From a virus, in the IMG/VR virus record IMGVR_UViG_3300044638_005512, positions 1 to 40,048 of that record: DNA of 40,048 bases. The stretch is one strand, 5' to 3'. Below the pieces are notes generated by a model that was not told the DNA's origin, made no database searches, and saw nothing but the letters and a program-made list of their open reading frames with translations. Numbering within the stretch: position 1 is the first letter of the stretch; each line of letters begins with the position of its first letter. The translations under genes were made by a program, and so were the position numbers. Below, piece by piece: positions 28,770 to 35,116 of this stretch.

Positions 28770-29243
28770 ATGGAAAAGCGCGCATTGATCCGGTGGAATG
28801 ACGGTGAAGATCTCCAGGTGTTGATTGGCATCGGTAAGTGGGATGGTAAGTCGAACGACGACCACATCTTCTACTGGATGGAAGAGTTGACTGACTACCA
28901 GGTTGGGTACCGCAACGGTGATGGGTGGACCATCATCCAGATCGAGAAGGAGACTGCGTTGAGTACTAAGTGGACATTGAATCGGCCTGAGCTGGCAGAC
29001 AACGACGAGGAGGTAGTGGTGGGTCTCGACTACAACAACGAGCGGTCAGACTTCAATCTGGCGCGCGTACAGTTTGTCGAGCTGTACAACGGTATCCCTG
29101 AGCCATACTTCCACATCAGCTTCGACGAGGCTATGTGCTACAGTGTGTCTGCCAAAGAGTTGTTGTCCGACACCTACAAGACCATCTACGTACCAGGTGC
29201 TTGGGGTGCGACTCTCTGCTGGATTCCGATCCACCGAGCGTAG
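28770..29243 (+). CDS. Unknown 157-residue acidic protein
   Basis: Starts at ATG 28770 after AAAGGAG; the frame is open upstream but crosses the hairpin. It is acidic with beta-like segments (RALIRWNDGEDLQVLIGIGK, DGWTIIQIEKETALS). No family is recognised. Confidence 0.65.
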   Translation: MEKRALIRWNDGEDLQVLIGIGKWDGKSNDDHIFYWMEELTDYQVGYRNGDGWTIIQIEKETALSTKWTLNRPELADNDEEVVVGLDYNNERSDFNLARVQFVELYNGIPEPYFHISFDEAMCYSVSAKELLSDTYKTIYVPGAWGATLCWIPIHRA

Positions 29244-29257
29244 TTGTTGTGGTCCAT

Positions 29258-29282
29258 GCGGGATAGTAATGTGCTATCCCGC
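29258..29282 (+). promoter_or_regulatory. Leader hairpin T2
   Basis: GCGGGATAG pairs with CTATCCCGC, loop TAATGTG. Same architecture as T1 with compensatory stem changes. Confidence 0.65.
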
Positions 29283-29301
29283 TTACCTATAGGAGGATGC
29301 A

Positions 29302-29760
29302 ATGAGCATCAAGATTACTGTGACTGAAAAAGTGCTGAAGGACTCGTTGATCTCGGCCGTGTCGGATCTCTATCATGTCGACAACTGCGAAGAGTTCGGC
29401 GAGTGGATGTTCGTGCGGTACTTCGGTAACCGCGCTGACCTCGAGAACGATCTGTCCGAGCAGCTGGGTCACTCTAGCTACAACATCGGCATCTCGCTTC
29501 TCAACCTGGCACCAGACTCAGATGAGTTGCGGCGTGACTACTTCCGCCACAATCACCGCAACAACTTGCTCACACTCGAGCAGGCGGTGCATATGATTCA
29601 GTTCGGTCACGAGATCTGGGTCTGCAACTACAATGCAGATCAGGAGATTGATCTGTTCACGACCGTCACTATCTCGGACTTCGACGAGGACCGTGACGAG
29701 TCATTGACCGAGTGGCTCAAGGACATGCAGGCCTGGGCTAAGCAGGACTGGGCTAAGTAG
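29302..29760 (+). CDS. Unknown 152-residue acidic protein
   Basis: SD AGGAGG; start at ATG 29302. It is acidic with a helical N-terminal half and a Trp/Lys-rich helical end (LTEWLKDMQAWAKQDWAK). No family is recognised. Confidence 0.65.
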   Translation: MSIKITVTEKVLKDSLISAVSDLYHVDNCEEFGEWMFVRYFGNRADLENDLSEQLGHSSYNIGISLLNLAPDSDELRRDYFRHNHRNNLLTLEQAVHMIQFGHEIWVCNYNADQEIDLFTTVTISDFDEDRDESLTEWLKDMQAWAKQDWAK

Positions 29761-29779
29761 TCTACACAGTGGGGTCCCT

Positions 29780-29804
29780 GCGGAGTAGTAAAGTGCTACT
29801 CCGC
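29780..29804 (+). promoter_or_regulatory. Leader hairpin T3
   Basis: GCGGAGTAG pairs with CTACTCCGC, loop TAAAGTG. Third member of the TAnnGTG family; GGTCC lies just upstream as for T2. Confidence 0.65.
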
Positions 29805-29828
29805 TTTCTTATAAGGAGCGCGAGAGTT

Positions 29829-30128
29829 ATGCATCACACCTACGTGGCAATTGAGCTTTCATCGGAAGACATGGAGCAGGCTCTAATTCAGATCAGGGAC
29901 GTCGTCGAGCATGATCCTGAGGAATGTGACGTCAACGATACGGAGATCGAGTTGGCTCCTAAGCTGGCTTCTCTCTGTATCCTGTTCCTGCATGAGTTCG
30001 CAGAGGCACAGGCGCAAGGTAAGGTCAACCTCGATTCAATCTGGCTACCGAATTACGAGCTTCGGCTCTTGGTGGCTACGGCCGCGAAGTTATTAATGGC
30101 AGCATCTGAAGAGAAAGAGGGTGAGTAA
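29829..30128 (+). CDS. Unknown 99-residue acidic helical protein
   Basis: Start at ATG 29829 with SD AAGGAG; the upstream in-frame start would lie in leader hairpin T3. The protein is acidic, helical and ends in EEKEGE. It is followed closely by the next gene. No family is recognised. Confidence 0.65.
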   Translation: MHHTYVAIELSSEDMEQALIQIRDVVEHDPEECDVNDTEIELAPKLASLCILFLHEFAEAQAQGKVNLDSIWLPNYELRLLVATAAKLLMAASEEKEGE

Positions 30129-30129
30129 C

Positions 30130-30399
30130 ATGGCTAAGTTCACTGTAATTGAGTACATGGACCCAGCAGGCGACGTCGACAGCATTGAAGTTGACTTGGC
30201 GTGGCCACTTGCAGACGTTCAGCTGCTACTGGCGTACCAGACACGGCGTCACGAGACACAGTGGAAGGAGCACTTCGGTCCTACTGACTACTTCAATCGT
30301 CAGTACCCGCGGATGATGGCCGTGATTGCGGATGCTAAGCGTCGTTTCGGTAACGGTACCCCTATCGATGAGCTGACTATCATCGACTGGCAGGAATAG
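30130..30399 (+). CDS. Unknown 89-residue protein, last gene of the block
   Basis: ATG 30130 follows the previous stop by one base, with GAGGGTGAG upstream (GTG 30121 is an alternative start). It begins MAKFTVIEYMDPAGDVDSIE and looks alpha/beta. No family is recognised. It ends 11 nt before a strong hairpin that probably closes the transcript. Confidence 0.65.
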   Translation: MAKFTVIEYMDPAGDVDSIEVDLAWPLADVQLLLAYQTRRHETQWKEHFGPTDYFNRQYPRMMAVIADAKRRFGNGTPIDELTIIDWQE

Positions 30400-30410
30400 T
30401 CACGGCGAAA

Positions 30411-30457
30411 CGGTCCACTCACACGCGTGGGTGGGCCGTATGCAGATCACATCTGCA
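30411..30457 (+). other. Two strong hairpins at the end of the rightward block
   Basis: CGGTCCACTCAC pairs with GTGGGTGGGCCG (12 bp, two G-T, ACGC loop), then TGCAGAT pairs with ATCTGCA around a 3-nt loop. No T-run follows, so this may protect the mRNA 3' end while termination occurs further on. Confidence 0.55.
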
Positions 30458-30556
30458 CTGATGAGCCGTCAGGTTCTCTCAGTAGTACAGCAGCGAGGGA
30501 ATTGATGCATCTTGTCTGCTGTATTTTTTATGGCAGAGGCCATAGCTACAACAAGT

Positions 30557-30588
30557 GGGGGCTATTTTTATGTGGGAGCCCTCTTTTT
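30557..30588 (+). terminator. Possible intrinsic terminator
   Basis: GGGGGCT pairs with AGCCCTC (one G-T) around a 13-nt loop and is followed by five T. It is weaker than the other terminators because of its long loop. Confidence 0.45.
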
Positions 30589-30632
30589 ATGCCGGCGCTC
30601 GTTGATGATGACGGACATGATTGCAATCGCAA

Positions 30633-30678
30633 GGGAGGGGTGCCGAGGGGAACCAAGCGCTAGGGGGTGCCGAGGGGG
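30633..30678. repeat. G-rich direct repeat, possible G-quadruplex
   Basis: GGGGTGCCGAGGGG occurs at 30637-30650 and 30664-30677, 27 bp apart start to start, with a further GGG just upstream. Five G-runs of three or more could form a quadruplex in the coding-like strand. It borders the iterons, so a role in origin function is possible. Confidence 0.55.
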
Positions 30679-30685
30679 ATGCCGC

Positions 30686-30703
30686 TTTGTGCGCTTTTTC
30701 ACA
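30686..30703 (+). repeat. Iteron 1
   Basis: TTTGTGCGCTTTTTCACA, a member of the consensus TTTGTRCRCNTTTTCACA. Confidence 0.6.
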
Positions 30704-30709
30704 TAAGCG

Positions 30710-30727
30710 TTTGTACACATTTTCACA
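30710..30727 (+). repeat. Iteron 2
   Basis: TTTGTACACATTTTCACA; starts 24 bp after iteron 1. Confidence 0.6.
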
Positions 30728-30766
30728 AGCTCACGACGATTTCTGCGATCTTGCACAGCTTTTTGG

Positions 30767-30801
30767 CCAAAGCAACATAATTGAAACTAATGTTGCTTTG
30801 G
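30767..30801. repeat. 12-bp perfect inverted repeat
   Basis: CCAAAGCAACAT and ATGTTGCTTTGG separated by 11 nt. It could form a hairpin or cruciform, or bind a dimeric initiator. Confidence 0.65.
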
Positions 30802-30864
30802 AAATGCACGCACTTTGCACAGACTTTGGCCAGATCGTAAAGTTTCCTTCATTTTTTAAATAAA

Positions 30865-30884
30865 ATTGTGAACATATTCACAAT
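30865..30884. repeat. 8-bp palindrome in AT-rich stretch
   Basis: ATTGTGAA-CATA-TTCACAAT, perfect. Its arms contain TTCACA, the same core as the iterons. Confidence 0.6.
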
Positions 30885-30894
30885 CTTACCCTAC

Positions 30895-30912
30895 TTTGTG
30901 CACGTTTTCACA
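30895..30912 (+). repeat. Iteron 3
   Basis: TTTGTGCACGTTTTCACA, same orientation as iterons 1 and 2, about 185 bp downstream. Confidence 0.6.
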
Positions 30913-31089
30913 GGCCAGCATGGCTTTCTGCTGCCATTTGTGCTACTTTTCTGCACTTTTAAAACCGAAAATTGATCCCAAGGAAGTGCTGCGACAATGT
31001 TATTCATGGCTTGTGCAGGGATGCGTGTGTCTATAGACATAAAACAAAAATGACTGGGTAGTCATCATAGAGATGGCCCCCAGTCATAA

Positions 31090-31120
31090 TGTGGACAAAT
31101 TGTGGATAGATTGTGGATAA
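31090..31120 (-). other. Three DnaA-type boxes at 11-bp spacing
   Basis: On the minus strand: TTATCCACA (31112-31120, perfect consensus), CTATCCACA (31101-31109) and TTGTCCACA (31090-31098). The starts are exactly 11 bp apart, so all three face the same side of the helix. Confidence 0.7.
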
Positions 31121-31122
31121 CT

Positions 31123-31512
31123 CTATGAGACTTTAGCCTGATGCAGCGTCATGTGCAGGGATGCTTCTTGATACTCAAAGACATTCTCGTCTAGGTTTTT
31201 GAGAAACTCTGATCGTACATAGATGCTGTCACCTTTATTGTTGAGCTTTACCTTATGAACGAATGCATACTCATTATAGAATTCATTGAAGAATGGTGTT
31301 GGATAGTGAGTAATGTATTCTGTTAGGGCGGCGATCTCTTTAAAGCTGGTGAGCTCCCTCAGCATACATACGAACTCATATCCTCTTATTGTTTCTTCTG
31401 ATTGTTTTAAGAAAGAGAGTGGTATTGATACCCGGGGATTATTATTGTATGACTGCTCGGTCATCTCTTCCTCGGTCCACAAGGTTGTCTGATTCATAGG
31501 TGACTGTTTCAT
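31123..31512 (-). CDS. Unknown 129-residue protein
   Basis: The last gene of the leftward block, its stop 3 bp from the DnaA boxes. The protein is soluble, alpha/beta, with no recognised domain. Its start overlaps the stop of the lysin gene by 4 nt, so the two are coupled. SD AAGGA. Confidence 0.65.
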   Translation of the reverse strand: MKQSPMNQTTLWTEEEMTEQSYNNNPRVSIPLSFLKQSEETIRGYEFVCMLRELTSFKEIAALTEYITHYPTPFFNEFYNEYAFVHKVKLNNKGDSIYVRSEFLKNLDENVFEYQEASLHMTLHQAKVS

Positions 31513-32129
31513 TTCTGTCCTTCTTTCTTGATCATGCCATTACAGTGAGCGGCGAGTTTATCTGCATATCCCTTACCTGGTACAGCCCATGTTCCTTCTA
31601 ATCCTGCCAGTGTTGGTGCACATCCTATGATACGAGCGGGGACACTTCTGCGGGCTGTGTGTAGGCTGAAGTAGTACCACTGATTGTCGTCCATCTGCTT
31701 AGGTGAAAGAGCATAGCCCAGTAAGCGGGCCATGTGTGCAGGAACGCTGTTGAATACCCACGATTCGAAAGGCAAACCTTTCTTCCAGATCTTCTCAGTA
31801 GCATCATAAGCCCATTCGTTAATACCTGCATTTGGTGGTAAGTGCGGGGCTGTTTGTCCTGTTACACCGATACCTGCGGGATTTCTTCTTGGCCGTGCAC
31901 ACCACCAGCTGGTAAGATACCCCGTTTCATGGATCATCTGAGCTATGGCCACAGTAGGATTTACTCCAGATTTCCGTCCTTGCTCATAATATGCAGGAAT
32001 GATTGCATCCTTAATGTCTGCATCTGTGTACTTGCAATTCTTTTTTCCTTTTAGATACTCGAATGCTGCCTCTTGTGTGCAGCTGGGATCTCCCATAATA
32101 GAAGAGTCCCGAGTTATTACCCCTGTCAT
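31509..32129 (-). CDS. Glucosaminidase-type peptidoglycan hydrolase
   Basis: A 206-residue protein of the GH73/FlgJ-like glucosaminidase fold. The motif SGVNPTVAIAQMIHETGYL (about residues 55-73) carries the catalytic Glu, followed by RNPAGIGVTGQ and, near 125-140, PAHMARLLGYAL, a segment usual in these enzymes. It cleaves glycan bonds next to N-acetylglucosamine. There is no signal peptide, so it would need a holin or be virion-delivered. SD GAGGT. It is the third wall hydrolase in the window, after an amidase and a transglycosylase-like protein. Confidence 0.85.
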   Translation of the reverse strand: MTGVITRDSSIMGDPSCTQEAAFEYLKGKKNCKYTDADIKDAIIPAYYEQGRKSGVNPTVAIAQMIHETGYLTSWWCARPRRNPAGIGVTGQTAPHLPPNAGINEWAYDATEKIWKKGLPFESWVFNSVPAHMARLLGYALSPKQMDDNQWYYFSLHTARRSVPARIIGCAPTLAGLEGTWAVPGKGYADKLAAHCNGMIKKEGQK

Positions 32130-32383
32130 GTTGTTACCTCATCATCATAATAAAGATCCGCACCCATAAGAAACCAAATACCGGGAATCCCTTCTGCATC
32201 ATTATGTAGGTTTATCATCTCGATAGTACCATCGACAAGATAATCTAACATCATTGACCCAAAATTGTCGTCCGTAATACCTAGTGTAACTCCCGTCGGT
32301 ATGTACGGAGACAATTCCTTCATCATGGCCTGGCGCCAAGCTTCCCCATATAGGCTACTCCCCAGCACTTTCAACTTGATCAT
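32126..32383 (-). CDS. Unknown 85-residue protein
   Basis: Begins MIKLKVLGSSLYGEAW; predicted alpha/beta, acidic at the C-terminus. It overlaps the lysin gene start by 4 nt and the previous gene by 29 nt. No family is recognised. Confidence 0.6.
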   Translation of the reverse strand: MIKLKVLGSSLYGEAWRQAMMKELSPYIPTGVTLGITDDNFGSMMLDYLVDGTIEMINLHNDAEGIPGIWFLMGADLYYDDEVTT

Positions 32384-32705
32384 TTTGTTTCCTAATATGA
32401 TTCACTAACTGAGTACCTCCCGAAAAGTACTCTGAATCCTTACCGGCGGTCCTTTCTAATTCTAACAGATTTGCGATGTCTTCGAGCAGTAAAGTCGGAT
32501 CTTGTCTTTTAAGTTCGCGATAGTACTCAATGTAGTGCAAGGTCCAGGTCACCGCGGTTTTAATCTCGGTGAGCGACTGCTCTCGGATGTCTTTCTCTTG
32601 CTCAGAGTACTCATCCTCAAGCACGCTTTTACGCATTGAAGCACACACTTGAGTAATAATCTTGGCTAATTCGCCGAGACTGGTTTGATCAATCTCTAGT
32701 GGCAT
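32355..32705 (-). CDS. Unknown 116-residue helical protein
   Basis: Acidic and almost entirely helical (LGELAKIITQVCASMRKSVLEDE onward in segments). SD AGGAG. It overlaps its neighbours at both ends, indicating tight translational coupling. No family is recognised. Confidence 0.65.
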   Translation of the reverse strand: MPLEIDQTSLGELAKIITQVCASMRKSVLEDEYSEQEKDIREQSLTEIKTAVTWTLHYIEYYRELKRQDPTLLLEDIANLLELERTAGKDSEYFSGGTQLVNHIRKQNDQVESAGE

Positions 32706-33120
32706 TGCTATCTCCTAAGAAAGACCAACGCTTTTCTGTAGTAATCGACTTCGACTCGGGTGATATGTAGACGTTAATCATGGCGAGCATCTTGTAGAAT
32801 GTCTCAGCGTCCGCTGGAACCTCAATAAGATCTTCGCTGTCCTCTTCATCTCCCTCCGTATCTGCGGAGCTAGCCTCATTCGCAATGATGCCACCGACGT
32901 ACTCGTAATCATCCGGAATACTGTCTCCCTCAAGAGCGAATAGTACCGACCGGCGATGGACCTTCTTGTAGTTCGTGCTGTAATGGAGCAAAAGATACAC
33001 GTGATTGCTGTATTGCTGACACTCAACAGTACATCCCTCTGGAAGTGTTATCTCAGCTTGAGTAGGAAAAGACTCGTCGTTCAAGTTAGCCAGTGGCTGA
33101 ATTGAGAACTGCTTAGGCAT
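32689..33120 (-). CDS. Unknown 143-residue acidic protein
   Basis: Start at ATG 33120 with SD GGAGGG. It has an N-terminal beta-rich part (FSIQPLANLNDESFPTQAEI; a VYLLLHYS strand) and an acidic linker (about residues 85-100). No family is recognised. Confidence 0.65.
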   Translation of the reverse strand: MPKQFSIQPLANLNDESFPTQAEITLPEGCTVECQQYSNHVYLLLHYSTNYKKVHRRSVLFALEGDSIPDDYEYVGGIIANEASSADTEGDEEDSEDLIEVPADAETFYKMLAMINVYISPESKSITTEKRWSFLGDSNATRD

Positions 33121-33418
33121 CTAATCCCTCCTGAAGTTGCTTCATAATAGCGGAAACGGTTTCCTTGGGCACAAAGCCGATTACGTCTGAGGTTTTCAGC
33201 GCCTTGCCGTTCTCGTCCTTTAGCGGTAAATTGTAGAGTATCCGCTTGAAGTCGCCGTCAAAGACAGCAACTTCGTAAGTATCCTTCTCGGTACTGCCGT
33301 ACGTCTGCTCCCCCTGAACTACAGAGATTGCATAGTCGTTGCTCATTTTCATCTGAGCCATCTGCACAGAATCCCACCGAGGGTGATCTGCAAAACGCAA
33401 ATGATCGAAGTTAAACAT
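33113..33418 (-). CDS. Unknown 101-residue protein
   Basis: Begins MFNFDHLRFADHPRWD; SD AGGAG. It overlaps the next gene by 8 nt. Predicted alpha/beta with a central beta part (YEVAVFDGDFKRILYNLP). No family is recognised. Confidence 0.65.
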   Translation of the reverse strand: MFNFDHLRFADHPRWDSVQMAQMKMSNDYAISVVQGEQTYGSTEKDTYEVAVFDGDFKRILYNLPLKDENGKALKTSDVIGFVPKETVSAIMKQLQEGLDA

Positions 33419-33428
33419 AGAAGACTCC

Positions 33429-34088
33429 TTACTTAACGCGCTTAATAAAGTTGGTCAGGTCGTTGATCCAGCCCTGAATGTTAGGATCTTTCGAATTGCC
33501 GTCGTTCATTCCCATACGAATCAGATAGAACGCATCCCACAGCTTGGACCAGACAATCTCGGCGATCTTTGCTTCATTGACGGGCTGAGATCCTCCAGAT
33601 TTTTCGAGTGCAGTGACTCGCTCCTTCAATTTGGCCACTTCAGTAAGAACGGCACCGATCTTTCCCTCTGCGTTTGCTGCGGATTGTCGAGCGGCCGCTA
33701 CTTGATCTTGGGCTGTCTTGAGTTGCTGACGAATTCCGGCTAATTGTGAGTCGTTGATGTTTACGATTGTCCCAGAAACAGTGTCTGTTTCGTGAATGTA
33801 GCCTTCGATAAGCGTTCGTTTTTGTCTACCCAGGGGCTTGTCTGCTGTGTTCCAGTAGAACCAAAGCTTACGATGAACTACCATAAGCGTACCGTGGCAG
33901 CCTGGCTTGGTAATAATTAGTTCTGCGGGTTTTCCCTTAGAAACGCGCCAAACGTTAATACCAAAAGAACCACCGGCCGCACTCATAGACGTGTTGTACT
34001 CGGCTCCTGTTTTGTCCCCGATTGCAAATGTAGGAGTAGCCGTATAGGATCCTCCGGGGGATTTTAAGTCTTCTGTCTTGTCTGTCAT
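33429..34088 (-). CDS. Coiled-coil protein with beta-rich head, possible virion or wall-binding
   Basis: A 219-residue protein. Residues 1-110 look beta-rich (SYTATPTFAIGDKTG, LMVVHRKLWFYWNTAD), residues 115-165 form a coiled coil, and the C-terminal part (IVWSKLWDAFYLIRMGMND) is helical. This plan is common in phage tail or lysin-associated proteins, but no family is certain. SD AAGGAG. It follows the tRNA cluster in the leftward transcript. Confidence 0.65.
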   Translation of the reverse strand: MTDKTEDLKSPGGSYTATPTFAIGDKTGAEYNTSMSAAGGSFGINVWRVSKGKPAELIITKPGCHGTLMVVHRKLWFYWNTADKPLGRQKRTLIEGYIHETDTVSGTIVNINDSQLAGIRQQLKTAQDQVAAARQSAANAEGKIGAVLTEVAKLKERVTALEKSGGSQPVNEAKIAEIVWSKLWDAFYLIRMGMNDGNSKDPNIQGWINDLTNFIKRVK

Positions 34089-34128
34089 CTGGTTTTCTCC
34101 TTATTCTTTACTACCCTTCAAGGGGTTT

Positions 34129-34214
34129 TGGTGCCAAAGACGGGAGTCGAACCCGTACGAGGAAACCCTCAGCAGTTTTTAAGACTGCAGCGTCTGCCAT
34201 TCCGCCACTCTGGC
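34129..34214 (-). tRNA. tRNA-Leu (UAA)
   Basis: A complete class II tRNA with a variable arm. Acceptor stem GCCAGAG/CTTTGGC, anticodon loop CTTAAAA (anticodon UAA, reads UUA/UUG), T-loop TTCGACT and an encoded CCA. It could help translate phage codons that are rare in the host. Confidence 0.95.
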
Positions 34215-34252
34215 TTGTTTTTTACTACCCCTCCTCGTGGAGGATGTGTAAT

Positions 34253-34328
34253 TGGTGGGCCAAGCAGGATTCGAACCTGCAACCAAATCGTTATGAGCGA
34301 TCTGCTCTGACCTTTGAGCTATTGGCCC
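34253..34328 (-). tRNA. tRNA with CAU anticodon (Met or lysidine-type Ile2)
   Basis: Perfect cloverleaf: acceptor GGGCCAA/TTGGCCC, anticodon loop CTCATAA, T-loop TTCGAAT, encoded CCA. A CAU anticodon may be elongator tRNA-Met or tRNA-Ile2 modified by TilS; primary sequence alone does not settle it. The 5' 38 nt overlap a protein-coding frame. Confidence 0.93.
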
Positions 34329-34500
34329 TGATTGTCTTGATCGTCTCAACAGCCTCAATTACTTGCTTTGCTGCTTCGAGTGCCTCGTCAAAACCCTCAA
34401 TGTCTGTCTCAGTTAAATTACCATCATACAGCAAGTGATCCGCATACTGACGCATGACTGTACTTGCCTGACTGCCTAGATGCTCTCTCATGTCGCTCAT
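34291..34500 (-). CDS. Unknown 69-residue helical protein overlapping a tRNA
   Basis: Begins MSDMREHLGSQAST; SD GAGGT. Its acidic helical body (DIEGFDEALEAAKQVIEAVETIK) looks real. The last 12 codons and the stop lie inside the tRNA gene; the stop codon TAA is the last three bases of the anticodon loop. tRNA excision would cut the mRNA within this frame. No family is recognised. Confidence 0.65.
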   Translation of the reverse strand: MSDMREHLGSQASTVMRQYADHLLYDGNLTETDIEGFDEALEAAKQVIEAVETIKTIRANSSKVRADRS

Positions 34501-34558
34501 AACTTACCTCGTAAATACCAGCGGAGCATTTACCCCGCTGGTATCTATTATACACGAC

Positions 34559-35116
34559 TTAGTACATTCGATCTTCTGGAGTACGCAGGTAGTTGTAATA
34601 GCCGAGATACTCGTCTAACCGAAGCACATCTCCGTACTTCGCGGCGTACTCGGCCATGATACCGTCTGCTACGTAATCCATTGAGTAGCGAAGAGTCTTC
34701 ATTAATCTCCCCCTCACCATGTAACATGACGTATCAATGTTTCCAACTTGCGGATAAAATGGCGGAGTAAGACGAATACTGTTGTTTCTCCAAACCTGCC
34801 CCCAAGTAACCATGTTTATCTGAGTGTAATTAATACTAGATACGCGTGCATACCAGTCGGGATGAATAATGTTGTCGTCGTCCAAAATGTACACCCAGTC
34901 CAAATCATCGAATTCTATAGAATCAAGCGCAAAATTTCTATTAGGATTTCCAGCAAAGCCTGTGTATGGTGAATATAATGTAGTTGCCCCTTCTACTAAC
35001 GTCGCGTCTTTAACAGAGGCGTCGTACACAACTACCCAATGACACTCTTTAGGAATACTTTCAGCAAGATATGGTAAATTTTCGGGTCGAGTACACGGTG
35101 TAATTATGTGGATCAT
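34559..35116 (-). CDS. GT-A glycosyltransferase-like protein
   Basis: A 185-residue protein with an N-terminal HIITPCTRPENLPYL strand-loop, a DASVKDAT region and the metal-binding LDDDNIIHPDWY motif (about residue 78), characteristic of GT-A enzymes. It is shorter than usual (250-300), so the acceptor domain is minimal. SD GAGGA; overlaps the methyltransferase by 4 nt, so the two probably act on the same sugar or glycan (inference). Confidence 0.8.
   Translation of the reverse strand: MIHIITPCTRPENLPYLAESIPKECHWVVVYDASVKDATLVEGATTLYSPYTGFAGNPNRNFALDSIEFDDLDWVYILDDDNIIHPDWYARVSSINYTQINMVTWGQVWRNNSIRLTPPFYPQVGNIDTSCYMVRGRLMKTLRYSMDYVADGIMAEYAAKYGDVLRLDEYLGYYNYLRTPEDRMY

Larger units (their letters stand above)
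30686..31120. other. Candidate replication origin between converging operons
   Basis: No plausible gene lies in 30400-31122. The region holds three 18-bp iterons, a 12-bp inverted repeat, an 8-bp palindrome, an AT-rich stretch (about 30845-30870), duplicated TTGCACAG...TTTGGCCA boxes near 30751 and 30815, and three DnaA-type boxes at its right end. This combination is typical of bacterial, plasmid and some phage origins. It is the end point of both flanking operons, so it is not a promoter region. Confidence 0.6.

Noticed and set aside
19440-30399. Recoding of a stop codon in the block that lacks TGA stops
   Set aside because: TAG and TAA end frames at sensible places before leaders and SDs, and standard translation gives complete domains such as ArdC and Api92. 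No suppressor tRNA is seen.
30427-30663. 78-residue frame after the last rightward gene
   Set aside because: Its start lies in a 12-bp hairpin, later ATGs lack an SD, and it runs through the terminator-like hairpin and G-rich repeats.
34244-34438. Plus-strand frames across the tRNA cluster
   Set aside because: They cover tRNA sequence on the opposite strand and have no SD.
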